Shown piece after piece: positions 28,809 to 37,592 of a stretch of DNA of 64,000 nt; the first letter of the stretch is position 1; the number at the start of each line of letters is the position of its first letter. Position numbers and translations under genes: made by a program. A model generated the notes under the pieces. The model ran no database searches, had not been told where the DNA came from, and saw only the letters and a program-made list of their open reading frames with translations. This stretch comes from Winogradskyella echinorum (lineage in GTDB: Bacteria > Bacteroidota > Bacteroidia > Flavobacteriales > Flavobacteriaceae): NCBI RefSeq assembly GCF_014297365.1, contig NZ_JACOQD010000002.1, positions 248,001 through 312,000 of the forward strand, read 5' to 3'.

Positions 28809-29231
28809 GTGATTAAAGACATCCCTAAAAATAAGCAAGTCATACTATTTGATGGTGTTTGTAACCTTTGTAATAGCAGTGTTCTATATGTTATAAAACG
28901 AGATAAAAAAGATATATTCTTATTTGCACCTTTACAAAGTAAAACTGGTATAGAGCTCATCAATAAATTTAATATTGATACCACTAAAACAGATTCAATA
29001 TTACTTTATAACCCCAAATCGAATTCATTAAAACAAAAATCATCTGCGGCAATTCATATTGCTAAATATTTAGGTTTTCCTTCAAACTTACTCACTGTAT
29101 TTTTTATAATTCCAACATTTATAAGAAATTGGGTTTATGATTATGTAGCAAAAAATCGCTATAAATGGTATGGCAAAAAAGACGCTTGTATGATTCCTAC
29201 ACCAGAATTACAATCCAAGTTTATAACATAA
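28809..29231 (+). CDS. DCC family thiol-disulfide oxidoreductase-like protein (DUF393)
   Basis: Small protein of 140 residues starting with GTG. The defining VILFDGVCNLCNSSVLYVIKRD block with C-x-x-C, followed by IFLFAPLQSKTG and YLGFPSNLLTVFFIIP, is the DUF393 (DCC) family. The fold is thioredoxin-like, but a biochemical activity has not been established for most members. TATCTTTG at 28797-28804 fits a -7 box. A strong terminator follows the stop at once. Confidence 0.9.
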   Translation: MIKDIPKNKQVILFDGVCNLCNSSVLYVIKRDKKDIFLFAPLQSKTGIELINKFNIDTTKTDSILLYNPKSNSLKQKSSAAIHIAKYLGFPSNLLTVFFIIPTFIRNWVYDYVAKNRYKWYGKKDACMIPTPELQSKFIT

Positions 29232-29270
29232 AAAAAGCCTTTTAGCGTCTATTCTAAAAGGCTTTTTTAA
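29231..29270 (+). terminator. rho-independent terminator
   Basis: AAGCCTTTTAG and CTAAAAGGCTT form an 11-bp stem with an 8-base loop, preceded by an A-run and followed by a T-run; ends the DCC gene transcript. Confidence 0.85.
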
Positions 29271-29555
29271 ATTAACAACTTACTTAAAACTAATTTAATT
29301 TAAACAAAAAAATTAAATCATCAATCGCAAATATTACGAGGGAAAATAATGGATTGGTTAATAGCATATTTTTTTGGTTATAGTAAATATATGTCACTTA
29401 TTAATTGCAACAGAAAAAACTCGATATAAGACCATATATAATTGATTAAAATGTTAAGATGCAAAAATCATCTGCAAGGTGTATCAATCTTACTCATTTA
29501 TAAATGACATTAACTCAACTAAAAGGCCAATACACTAAGTATTGGTTTTTTGGGT
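29271..29555 (+). ncRNA. candidate small transcript 1 in gene-free region, ending in a terminator
   Basis: No convincing gene: the best frame is a 26-codon ORF at 29349 (MDWLIAYFFGYSK). The segment lies after the DCC terminator and ends in a second clear terminator, CCAATAC and GTATTGG around an ACTAA loop with six Ts (29527-29550). A terminator with no gene in front of it suggests a small RNA read from the + strand. Its 5' end is not visible. Confidence 0.3.
29527..29551 (+). terminator. orphan rho-independent terminator
   Basis: A 7-bp stem (CCAATAC/GTATTGG) with a 5-base loop and a TTTTTT tail, located ~255 bases after the previous terminator with no gene between. Confidence 0.65.
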
Positions 29556-29616
29556 TCTATATAAAAAGTAATTTAGATCTGAGCTTTTTTAGTTAATGGT
29601 TTTAGCTCAAGTTAGT

Positions 29617-29766
29617 AATTAAACCTCAAAGAAAAATAATGTTAGCTTGACCCTAACTTCAGTTAGTTAGGAACGAGTCAAGTTCTTGTTAAAGGTATAG
29701 TCTAACCGTTAATAAGTATCGCAAATGGTTGATGGACAGAACTATTTAGCTTTGAGGTTTTTTGCT
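29617..29766 (+). ncRNA. candidate structured RNA closed by a 10-bp outer stem
   Basis: AACCTCAAAG at 29622-29631 pairs perfectly with CTTTGAGGTT at 29750-29759, which is followed by a T-run, so the outer stem doubles as a terminator. Nested inside are CTTGAC/GTCAAG enclosing CCTAAC/GTTAGG, and AGTTCT/AGAACT enclosing AACC/GGTT. The nested architecture of ~140 nt resembles a regulatory RNA (6S-like or a flavobacterial motif such as Flavo-1), but I cannot assign a family. No ORF runs through it. The remaining bases to 29823 hold nothing recognisable. Confidence 0.45.
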
Positions 29767-29823
29767 TACATCTCGACTATTCTTATGCTAGCGCTCAACG
29801 AGACATGTAACATTATAAGAAAT

Positions 29824-30984
29824 CTACTTTAAACTCTTTAAAATAAAATCTAAGTTAGCATCCTTATTATCATTAGTAATATAAGCATCTGTATAATACT
29901 TTGGTGGTAATGCTAAACCAAGTTTTTGCATTTTGTTTATGGTTGGTATATATTCTTGACTCACTTTTCCGGTTAATAGAACACCTAAATCTTTTCCTTT
30001 TTTAGCATATTTATACACATTACGTAATCCTCTTAAATACAAATGATCTTTTGTAAATCCTCCACCTCTATGCACACGTAATGTAATTCCGAAAGCTTTA
30101 TCTCTATTGAGTTTATGCTGATTGTGTAATAAATGAAAAGTGTCCGAAAAACTATAGCCTTTATTTAAACTATCTACAGCAATCACTCTAAACGCTAATT
30201 CTTTTAAACGTTCAATAGTTAAACAACCGCTCATAAATTCTGAATACACTGCCAATCCTTCTTGAGTTTCAACATTATTTGGAAACCCATTTGAGAATAC
30301 TTTTAACGGGTGAGACAAACCATTAAATGTTGTCACCATGTGGACTCCAATTTCGTGATTGGTTAAAACTTTTAGCTGATTTTTACTGTACTTCTGACTT
30401 TTGCGTAATACTAAAGTTTGTGTGTTATTCAACACCATTGCAGCAGCAGAGAGATTATTAGAAATCTTAATGTTATAATTAAAATCATAACGCTTAGAAT
30501 AATCATCAAAATAGTTCTTAGCCTCTTCTACATTATAAAGCGGAAGCATTTCTTCATCGAATTCAGAATCATCAAATCGAAGAATAAATTTAGCATTCTC
30601 TATATCCTTTTCAGTAGGTGTTCCAAAACTTTTAAGACTATTGTAATAAAACTTTCTGCCTTGCCCAATCGTTTCAATACATTCTATTAAACCAGAGTAT
30701 TCGTAAATAATATCTTCATATAACTGTCTAATATCCTCGTCTTCTATACGTTCTAAACGCTGAGAAAAAAATAAACGATGCAATTTGTAACCATTAAATC
30801 TAATTTTTGGATACTTAAACTGTGGTTCATAATTATATTTAGAAGAATAAAATTTCTTCTTTTCTGATGCTATGTTTAGCGGATTGATGTAATTGAGAAG
30901 TTCAATATTTTTGACCAATCGATTAAGGTTGCTATCAATATCAAATAAATCTTGAAACTCTTCTGTAGTTTTAATTTGGGACAT
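29824..30984 (-). CDS. DUF1704 metallopeptidase-like protein (QEGLA motif)
   Basis: Protein of 386 residues, the 'flavohemoglobin expression-modulating QEGLA motif' family. It shows the HExxxH zinc motif NHEIGVHMVTTFNG followed by the NVETQEGLAVYSEFMSG signature and FRVHRGGGFTKDHLYLRG. The same family (DUF1704) contains the eukaryotic tubulin tyrosine carboxypeptidase MATCAP, so a metallo-carboxypeptidase activity is a reasonable family-based inference; the bacterial substrate is unknown. It is the last gene of a minus-strand operon with N-formylglutamate amidohydrolase, a TerB-like protein, a rhodanese and an ATP-grasp ligase, overlapping the amidohydrolase gene at one base. Confidence 0.88.
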   Translation of the reverse strand: MSQIKTTEEFQDLFDIDSNLNRLVKNIELLNYINPLNIASEKKKFYSSKYNYEPQFKYPKIRFNGYKLHRLFFSQRLERIEDEDIRQLYEDIIYEYSGLIECIETIGQGRKFYYNSLKSFGTPTEKDIENAKFILRFDDSEFDEEMLPLYNVEEAKNYFDDYSKRYDFNYNIKISNNLSAAAMVLNNTQTLVLRKSQKYSKNQLKVLTNHEIGVHMVTTFNGLSHPLKVFSNGFPNNVETQEGLAVYSEFMSGCLTIERLKELAFRVIAVDSLNKGYSFSDTFHLLHNQHKLNRDKAFGITLRVHRGGGFTKDHLYLRGLRNVYKYAKKGKDLGVLLTGKVSQEYIPTINKMQKLGLALPPKYYTDAYITNDNKDANLDFILKSLK

Positions 30985-31814
30985 TAGTTTTTAAACGTAT
31001 TATAAAATTCGTCAGCATGTTTTGGTAAAAGCGTTTGTAATTGTGACTCGACTGCAGCAACTACTTCTGGGTAATTAATCCGCTTGTACTCATCACAATA
31101 CACTTTTGCAATTTCAGTTGCCAAAACTAAGGTATTATTAAAATTATTGGTAATATATTTTAAAAAATAGCCATTACCTTGAAAAGTATCATTGATTTTG
31201 GCTGTTTGTTTTATACCATGAGGCAATTGAATACTAGCCAAAGCCTGTCTCCAAGACTCTACCTGTTTACCAAATCTAGTGTTATCTACATTAGAGGTTC
31301 CTATATTCCATGTTGGCACTTCCCTATCCCAACGTTGCCAATTATAGCTATGCATATCGTAAACAATGCATACACCAAACATTTCTTCGAGTTTAGCTAT
31401 TAACGCATGTAATACTTTATAAAAATTGCTATGCTTTTGTAAACTTTTCTTTTTTTCGTTAGCTGGCAAAGGGTTTCTCCAAAGCTGTTTTCCCCAAGCA
31501 GTTTCAAAAACGGCATTTTCAGGATCACGATTAAGATCGTATTCAAAACGCGAATCGCATCCTGCAATTACAATTGGATGAGAAATGACCATGTTTTTAG
31601 TTTCAGGATCTTCCTCATACCATCTGTCGTATTCGGTATGCAAGCAATTATCCCAAAGATCTTTTCTAAATTGATGGCCATCATGCACTGCAGCACAAGC
31701 ATAAGGCACGTATGAATCTATTTTTAACGTGAATGCATAATCATCTGACACAGCGTTAAATACTTCTTCATTTTTTATTTTTGAAATTATTGTATCTACA
31801 GTAAGCCTTTCCAT
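30984..31814 (-). CDS. N-formylglutamate amidohydrolase family protein
   Basis: Zinc-dependent amidohydrolase-like protein of 276 residues. Recognised by YVPYACAAVHDGHQFRKDL, the metal-binding IVYDMHSYN block, NVDNTRFGKQVES and GYFLKYITNNFNNTLVLATEI. Classical family members release glutamate from N-formylglutamate in histidine degradation, but no hut genes are present here. In this operon (ATP-grasp, rhodanese, DUF1704) it more likely acts on an amino-acid or peptide-like product. The start directly follows the TerB-like stop (1 base). Confidence 0.87.
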   Translation of the reverse strand: MERLTVDTIISKIKNEEVFNAVSDDYAFTLKIDSYVPYACAAVHDGHQFRKDLWDNCLHTEYDRWYEEDPETKNMVISHPIVIAGCDSRFEYDLNRDPENAVFETAWGKQLWRNPLPANEKKKSLQKHSNFYKVLHALIAKLEEMFGVCIVYDMHSYNWQRWDREVPTWNIGTSNVDNTRFGKQVESWRQALASIQLPHGIKQTAKINDTFQGNGYFLKYITNNFNNTLVLATEIAKVYCDEYKRINYPEVVAAVESQLQTLLPKHADEFYNTFKN

Positions 31815-31815
31815 T

Positions 31816-32148
31816 TTAATTCTTTAAAAGCTTTTCTAAAAACCTAAGCATATTTTGCTCTAATGTATTGAATTCACCATCAGAAAAGAATAATACTTTA
31901 ATATCTGCTAATAATATATCAATATCGTCCTTGCTATAATTATGCTGCTCTAAACTTGTCATTATTTTTTTAATGCCTTGATAATCGTTATCATTATCAA
32001 ATTCATCATGTATTTCTTGAAAAGTTTGCATATCTACTTTAGAAATAATGACATTTCGCTCTTTGTTATCTTCTTTAAAATCTGAATTGGCAGCAAATAA
32101 TAAAATGTAAGCCACAAGTTCGTCTCTTGTCCAGTCGATTGTTTTCAT
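31816..32148 (-). CDS. small TerB-like alpha-helical protein
   Basis: Acidic all-helical protein of ~110 residues. The start at 32148 (MKTIDWTRDELVAYILLFAA) is preferred, because the longer frame from 32181 runs through the rhodanese stop. The pattern FAANSDFKEDNKERNVIISKVD then LLADIKVLFFSDGEFNTLEQNML resembles TerB/tellurite-resistance-type domains (acidic D-G-E-x-x-x-E near the end). The gene is sandwiched between the amidohydrolase and the rhodanese. Function unknown. Confidence 0.65.
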   Translation of the reverse strand: MKTIDWTRDELVAYILLFAANSDFKEDNKERNVIISKVDMQTFQEIHDEFDNDNDYQGIKKIMTSLEQHNYSKDDIDILLADIKVLFFSDGEFNTLEQNMLRFLEKLLKN

Positions 32149-32150
32149 TG

Positions 32151-32966
32151 TTATTCTGTTAGGGTTCCATATTCTGTCCATGAGCCATCATAGACTATTA
32201 GATTATTATAATTACAAAGTGATGCAGCTAAAGCTAATATGCAAGCTGTAATACCAGAGCCACAACTAAACACAAACTTTGCTTTACCTTCAACTAATTT
32301 ATCAAAGATTACAGAAAGCTCTGCTTTTGGCTTTAATTTATAACCATTTAGTAACATAGTATAAGGCAAATTCTTGGAATTAGGAATTGTACCTCGTCGT
32401 AACCCTTCTCTAGGTTCATCTACTTTGCATTGAAAACGAGCTTCTGAACGCGCATCAATTATTAATGTGTTAGAGTCTTTTCTCAACTCATTGACACCTT
32501 TAAAATTGGTCATTAATTCTGAAATGAAATTAGCTTCAAAATTACCTTGAGTATAACTTTCGGTAGTATATTTTTCAACCCTAAAATTCTTGTTTTGCCA
32601 TTCTGGTAATCCACCATCTAAAACAGCAACATTATTAAATCCAAAGGTCTTTAGTAACCACCAAGCTCTAGCGCTAGAGTAAATACCTTTATCATCATAA
32701 ACTACAATAGTTGAATCCTGATTTATACCAAGATTTTGAGCTTCAGTTTGAAACTGTTCTTTTGAAGGTAATGTACTTGGAAATGGCGCAGATACGTCGC
32801 TGAATTTTTGTTTAATGTCAAAAAACCTTGCGTTTGGTATTCTTATTGAATTTGAGTCAACCACTTTATTAATTGTCGCATCTAACACAATTAGATTTAA
32901 CGCATTACTATTTTCATTAAGCCATTCTACCGAAACTAATGAAGAATATAGAGGACTTTTTTTCAT
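32151..32966 (-). CDS. sulfurtransferase, tandem rhodanese (3-mercaptopyruvate type)
   Basis: Two-domain rhodanese of 271 residues. The N-terminal non-catalytic repeat (VSVEWLNENSNALNLIVLDA, IPNARFFDI) is followed by the catalytic repeat with LIIDARSEARFQ, RRGTIPNSKNLPY and the active-site loop FSCGSGITACILALA. A CGSGITA loop is typical of 3-mercaptopyruvate sulfurtransferases. It transfers sulfane sulfur in the cytoplasm. The gene follows the glutathione-synthase-like gene by 9 bases in the same operon, which supports a thiol-metabolism theme. Confidence 0.92.
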   Translation of the reverse strand: MKKSPLYSSLVSVEWLNENSNALNLIVLDATINKVVDSNSIRIPNARFFDIKQKFSDVSAPFPSTLPSKEQFQTEAQNLGINQDSTIVVYDDKGIYSSARAWWLLKTFGFNNVAVLDGGLPEWQNKNFRVEKYTTESYTQGNFEANFISELMTNFKGVNELRKDSNTLIIDARSEARFQCKVDEPREGLRRGTIPNSKNLPYTMLLNGYKLKPKAELSVIFDKLVEGKAKFVFSCGSGITACILALAASLCNYNNLIVYDGSWTEYGTLTE

Positions 32967-32975
32967 TTTTAATAA

Positions 32976-34013
32976 CTATGCATCATTGACAGTTTTTCTC
33001 AATCGTGTACGTCTATTAAAAGCTTGAAGTTGGTCTACGACTTTACTTTCTAAAAAGTCAATTACCTTTTCTTCTACTTTAGTTTTGTTTTTATAAACCT
33101 TGTTAATATATGTGATTCCACCTGGAGACATCACGTTAACTTCAACTAATTTACCTCCAATAACATCAATACCTACAAAGTATAAACCATCTTTTACCAA
33201 TTTTGGTCCAATCTGCTTACAAAGTGCTTTTTCGGCTTTAGTTAAGGAGTGTTTTGCTATACTTCCGCCAGCAGAAACATTAGAACGATGATCGTCTGAG
33301 CCAGGAATGCGTTTCATGGCACCAACCGGTTCGCCATTGAGTAATAAAATTCTAACATCACCTTGGTCTGCACCTTCTATATAATCTTGTAGAATAACAT
33401 AATTAGATTCACCATCACCAGCAGAAATATAAAAATCTAAAAGTGAATTGATATTATTCATAGCAGATTTTTCAATTAATATCACACCAGAACCACCAAA
33501 ACCATTTAAAGGCTTTAATATCATCTTATCTGCTTTAGAGTCTTTAATTTGTTGAACTAAATATTTTTTGTTTTTCGACACATGTGTATTTGGTATAATG
33601 TTACTATGCGCATCACCAAAAGCAGCTGTATAGAGCTTGTTATTGGCTTCTCGCATACCTTGTAATGAATTAATAATAAACACATCGTCCTTTACCGAAT
33701 CTAAAAAATTGAGCATCAACGGATCTAAAGGCGGATTTGCTCTAAAGAAAATAGCATCAAAACCAGCCAATGGTAGCATTTCTTCTCTCAGTTTAGCTTT
33801 ATTATAAAATGATTTTAGAGTTGATGGGACTTTTTCCATTCTACCAACTACATTACAAAATGCATTAGTAACACTATCTCTAATTGTTAGATTTGCTGGT
33901 GTACACATGGCTACACCATGACCACGTTTAACACATTCTTTGATTAGTGCTAAACTTGTATCATTTTCTGGGTCAATGTTTTCCCAAGGGTACATTATAA
34001 AGCAAACATTCAT
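32976..34013 (-). CDS. glutathione synthase-like ATP-grasp ligase
   Basis: ATP-grasp ligase of 345 residues resembling prokaryotic glutathione synthetase (GshB): CFIMYPWENIDPENDTSLAL, FRANPPLDPLMLNFLD, MILKPLNGFGGSGVILIEK (ATP-binding Gly-rich loop), ILQDYIEGADQGDVRILLLNG, MKRIPGSDDHRSNVSAGGS and FVGIDVIGGKLVEVNVMSPGG. GshB joins gamma-glutamyl-cysteine to glycine; no gshA is adjacent, and the neighbours suggest a related amide-bond-forming reaction instead. First gene of the operon that ends with DUF1704. Confidence 0.87.
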   Translation of the reverse strand: MNVCFIMYPWENIDPENDTSLALIKECVKRGHGVAMCTPANLTIRDSVTNAFCNVVGRMEKVPSTLKSFYNKAKLREEMLPLAGFDAIFFRANPPLDPLMLNFLDSVKDDVFIINSLQGMREANNKLYTAAFGDAHSNIIPNTHVSKNKKYLVQQIKDSKADKMILKPLNGFGGSGVILIEKSAMNNINSLLDFYISAGDGESNYVILQDYIEGADQGDVRILLLNGEPVGAMKRIPGSDDHRSNVSAGGSIAKHSLTKAEKALCKQIGPKLVKDGLYFVGIDVIGGKLVEVNVMSPGGITYINKVYKNKTKVEEKVIDFLESKVVDQLQAFNRRTRLRKTVNDA

Positions 34014-34077
34014 TTTATTGAAATTTGGTTGGTATTATTTTATATTAAATGTAAGGACTTTTAATGAGGATGAAAAA

Positions 34078-35403
34078 TTATTTTACTTCATCATAATGGT
34101 CGTCCCATTCTTTAGCCTTAGGATTGTCGTGTAACTTGCCTAGCGATTTAGCCACAATCATAGAAACTGTAGCATCACCAGTAACATTTACAACAGTTCT
34201 GCACATATCTAAAGGTCTATCCACAGCAAATATTAATGCCAGTCCTATTGGTAATAATTCTGCAGGAAAACCAATAGATTCTAATACTATTACCAACATT
34301 ACCATACCTGCACTTGGTACAGCAGCGCTACCAATGGAAGCTAAAAGTGCAGTTAATACAATTATTAATTGATTCGTAAAGGTTAAACCTTCTGGCCAAA
34401 TTACTTGCATAATAAATACTGCAGCAATACCTTGATATAAACTTGTACCATCCATATTCACAGTTGCTCCAACAGGTAAAACAAAACCAGAAACTTCTTT
34501 ATCTACACCAAGATGTTCTTCTACACGTTCCATAGTTACAGGAAGTGTTGCGGCACTACTACTCGTTGAAAAGGCTAATAATTGAGCTGGACTCAGTTTG
34601 TTTAAAAACCAAAGAGGTGATTTCTTGGTGACAAATTTTATTAAAAGCATATAGAAGCCAATCATTAGCATAAGGCCAGCAACGACACATAAAGCATATT
34701 GTACTAGTTTTAGTAAAATCTCAGTGTCATCAAAAGCAATAATAACATTTGCCATTAATGCAAACACAGCATAAGGAGCAAAGAGCATAATTAAATCTAC
34801 CATTTTCATTATAACCTCATTGAGCGAGTCGAAAAAGTCCACTAAGGGTTTGGCTTTCTTTTCACCAATTAGCAGAAGACATATGCCTACTAGTAATGCA
34901 AAACATATCACTTGTAGCATTTTTGCTTCACCCATAGCTTTAAAAATATTACTTGGAAAAATATCTACTAAGGCTTGTAACGGTCCAGCATCTTGCTGAG
35001 CACTTGCTTTAGTTAATTTATCAGTAACTCCAGCGTCATTTTCATATTTGAGTTTTATCTTTTCTATGGTTTCTTGTGGCATTCCTGTACCAGGCTTCAC
35101 AATATTAACTATAGATAAACCAATGACTATGGCTACTAACGTAGTACCAACATAGATGGCTATAGTTCGCAAACCCATGCTTTTTATCTTAGATATATCT
35201 TTTAAATCTGATATCCCTTTTATTAACGACGCTAAGATTAATGGTACTGCAATTAGTTTTAGAAGATTGATAAATATGGTTCCAAATGGTGCTATCCAAT
35301 CGGTTACAAATTGTTGACCAGAAACGGAATTCATAATAAATCCGAATATAATACCCAGTACCATTCCGATGATAATCTTCCAATGTAATGCTAGTTTTTT
35401 CAT
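34078..35403 (-). CDS. dicarboxylate/amino acid:cation symporter (DAACS)
   Basis: Inner-membrane symporter of 441 residues (GltP/GltT/DctA family, ~8 spans plus hairpins). The hallmarks are present: the Ser-rich loop LAFSTSSSAATLPVTME, the NMDGTSLYQ motif (Na+/substrate site) and DRPLDMCRTVVNVTGDA near the C-terminus with the R/D substrate-binding residues. It takes up glutamate, aspartate or C4-dicarboxylates with Na+ or H+; substrate choice cannot be decided from the sequence. Monocistronic, 64 bases upstream of the ATP-grasp gene start on the same strand. Confidence 0.94.
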   Translation of the reverse strand: MKKLALHWKIIIGMVLGIIFGFIMNSVSGQQFVTDWIAPFGTIFINLLKLIAVPLILASLIKGISDLKDISKIKSMGLRTIAIYVGTTLVAIVIGLSIVNIVKPGTGMPQETIEKIKLKYENDAGVTDKLTKASAQQDAGPLQALVDIFPSNIFKAMGEAKMLQVICFALLVGICLLLIGEKKAKPLVDFFDSLNEVIMKMVDLIMLFAPYAVFALMANVIIAFDDTEILLKLVQYALCVVAGLMLMIGFYMLLIKFVTKKSPLWFLNKLSPAQLLAFSTSSSAATLPVTMERVEEHLGVDKEVSGFVLPVGATVNMDGTSLYQGIAAVFIMQVIWPEGLTFTNQLIIVLTALLASIGSAAVPSAGMVMLVIVLESIGFPAELLPIGLALIFAVDRPLDMCRTVVNVTGDATVSMIVAKSLGKLHDNPKAKEWDDHYDEVK

Positions 35404-35460
35404 AATATTTGCCGCGAAAGCGGTAATCTTTTAATTAAACTCATCTAATTTTAGATCAGG

Positions 35461-36531
35461 CTACCAATCCTGAGACTCCTGCCTGCGCAGGAGTGCATAA
35501 TCAGCCAAAACCAAAGCAGCCATAGCCTCTACAATAGGCACAGCTCTTGGCACCACACAAGGATCGTGTCTACCTTTACCTTGCATCTCTACCGTTTCAC
35601 CTTTACTATTTATGGTATCTTGTTTTTGTAATGTTGTAGCTACAGGTTTAAAAGCAACTCTAAAATAAATATCCATTCCGTTACTTATACCTCCTTGTAT
35701 TCCACCAGATAAATTGGTTTGTGTTGTTCCATCTTCATTGAATTTATCATTGTGCTCACTACCAATCATCTTGGCACCACAAAATCCACTTCCGTATTCA
35801 AAACCTTTAACAGCATTTATAGAGAGCATAGCTTTACCTAATTCTGCATGCAGTTTATCAAAGACAGGTTCACCTAATCCTACAGGCACATTTTGCAACA
35901 CACAAGTTATGGTACCACCAATGGTATCTCCTTGTTTTTTAATAGCTTCTACTTTTGCAATCATTTTTTCAGCAGAAGCTGTATCTGGACAACGAATGAT
36001 ATTAGATTCAATTTTAGAAAAATCTAAATCTTGATAGGGTTTATCAATAAATATATCACCTACCGAAGAAGTAAATGCATTTATTTGAATACTGCTTAAC
36101 AACTGTTTTGCAATCGCTCCTGCTACTACTCTACTAGCTGTCTCACGAGCTGAGCTACGACCTCCACCTCTATAATCGCGCACACCATACTTTTTATCGT
36201 AGGTGTAATCTGCATGACTTGGACGATATACATCCTTTATATGCGAGTAATCTTTCGATTTTTGATTGGTGTTATGGATTACAAAACCAATAGGAGTTCC
36301 TGTTGTTTTTCCTTCAAAGATTCCCGAATGAAACTCTACTGTATCTGGTTCTTTGCGCTGTGTAACTATTTTAGATTGTCCTGGTTTTCGTCTGTTTAAT
36401 TCATTTTGAATTGCATCAAAATCGAGTTGCAAACCTGCTGGACAACCGTCTATAATTCCGCCAATGCCAACACCATGCGATTCGCCATATGTAGTAAGTT
36501 TGAATAATTTTCCGAAGGAATTTCCTGCCAT
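35461..36531 (-). CDS. aroC: chorismate synthase
   Basis: Last enzyme of the shikimate pathway: converts 5-enolpyruvylshikimate-3-phosphate to chorismate using reduced FMN. I choose the start at 36531 ([20 protein letters not shown]), since the frame from 36576 adds a non-conserved extension. Family signatures: [38 protein letters not shown] ([19 protein letters not shown]), [17 protein letters not shown] and [20 protein letters not shown]. The last ~10 residues ([10 protein letters not shown]) are encoded by a palindrome that looks inserted; see separate entry. Confidence 0.96.
   Translation of the reverse strand: MAGNSFGKLFKLTTYGESHGVGIGGIIDGCPAGLQLDFDAIQNELNRRKPGQSKIVTQRKEPDTVEFHSGIFEGKTTGTPIGFVIHNTNQKSKDYSHIKDVYRPSHADYTYDKKYGVRDYRGGGRSSARETASRVVAGAIAKQLLSSIQINAFTSSVGDIFIDKPYQDLDFSKIESNIIRCPDTASAEKMIAKVEAIKKQGDTIGGTITCVLQNVPVGLGEPVFDKLHAELGKAMLSINAVKGFEYGSGFCGAKMIGSEHNDKFNEDGTTQTNLSGGIQGGISNGMDIYFRVAFKPVATTLQKQDTINSKGETVEMQGKGRHDPCVVPRAVPIVEAMAALVLADYALLRRQESQDW
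35470..35490. repeat. REP-like palindrome inside the 3' end of aroC
   Basis: ACTCCTGC and GCAGGAGT flank a CTGC core, giving a perfect 8-bp inverted repeat that is much more G+C-rich than its surroundings. It encodes the final residues of chorismate synthase. CTCCTGCNTNNGCAGGAG-like palindromes are, from memory, dispersed in flavobacterial genomes. Confidence 0.6.
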
Positions 36532-36716
36532 TGAATCATATTTTACGCTAATGTAATTGTTCTGTAAGAGAAACAAAAATTGAAATACATTTTTTGCCTT
36601 GTTACATTAACGTTAAGTCAATTAATTACCTCTGTTTTCTCATAACATTACGATAACAATTTGCTGATAGTTAATTAATTATACTTTTACTTTTAGTTAA
36701 TAATTATTTAGGTTCT

Positions 36717-37592
36717 TTGTACAATAATAGATTTATAGCATTGAATTTAAAACGCAAAGTAGAAATAGCTGTCATATCAGACGTTCATCTCGGCACTTTT
36801 GGCTGTCATGCTAAGCAATTGTTAACTTATTTAAATAGCATTGAACCCAAAACTCTTGTACTCAATGGTGATATAATAGATATCTGGCAATTTAAAAAAC
36901 GGTATTTCCCAAAATCTCATTTAAGTGTAATAAAAAAAATAATGGATTTTACAGCTAATGGCACGGAAGTAATATACGTTACTGGTAATCATGATGAGAT
37001 GCTTCGTAAATTTGCAGGTACTGAAATTGGTAACATTTCAATTGTTAACAAGTTGGTTCTCAATTTAGATGGCAAAAAAGCATGGTTTTTTCATGGAGAT
37101 GTATTTGATATTTCCATACAAAATGCAAAATGGCTTGCCAAATTAGGTGGTTATGGCTATGATTTACTTATCCTTTTAAATCGATTTATTAATTGGTGCT
37201 TAGACAAACTTGGGAAAGAGCGCTATTCATTATCAAAGAAAATAAAAAATAGCGTAAAAGGCGCTATAAAATATATAAACGATTTTGAAAACGTAGCGAC
37301 AGATTTAGCTATAGAAAACGGTTATGATTATGTAATTTGTGGTCATATTCATCAACCAAAAATGATTGTAAAAGAGAATAAAAAAGGAAAAACTACCTAT
37401 CTAAATTCTGGAGATTGGGTAGAAAACTTCACGTCTCTAGAGTATCAATTTAAACGTTGGAAAGTCTATCATTACAATGACGATAAGTTGTCACCATTTT
37501 TTGCAGATGAAGATATAAAAGAAATGAATACCCAAGATCTTATTGCTGCAATTACCATTGTAGAGCAACCAAGCACAAAAAAGAATAACTAA
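36717..37592 (+). CDS. UDP-2,3-diacylglucosamine diphosphatase-like metallophosphoesterase
   Basis: Calcineurin-like phosphoesterase of 291 residues related to LpxH/LpxI-type lipid A enzymes. Metal motifs: AVISDVHLGTFGCHAKQL (D-x-H), LVLNGDIIDIW (GD), YVTGNHDEMLRKF (GNHD), AWFFHGDVFD and YVICGHIHQPKMI (GHxH). It hydrolyses a phosphate or pyrophosphate ester, probably at the inner leaflet; the lipid A role is inferred from family. The start is TTG at 36717, and internal starts are possible. The 3' end overlaps the convergent oxidase gene by 4 bases. Confidence 0.85.
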   Translation: MYNNRFIALNLKRKVEIAVISDVHLGTFGCHAKQLLTYLNSIEPKTLVLNGDIIDIWQFKKRYFPKSHLSVIKKIMDFTANGTEVIYVTGNHDEMLRKFAGTEIGNISIVNKLVLNLDGKKAWFFHGDVFDISIQNAKWLAKLGGYGYDLLILLNRFINWCLDKLGKERYSLSKKIKNSVKGAIKYINDFENVATDLAIENGYDYVICGHIHQPKMIVKENKKGKTTYLNSGDWVENFTSLEYQFKRWKVYHYNDDKLSPFFADEDIKEMNTQDLIAAITIVEQPSTKKNN

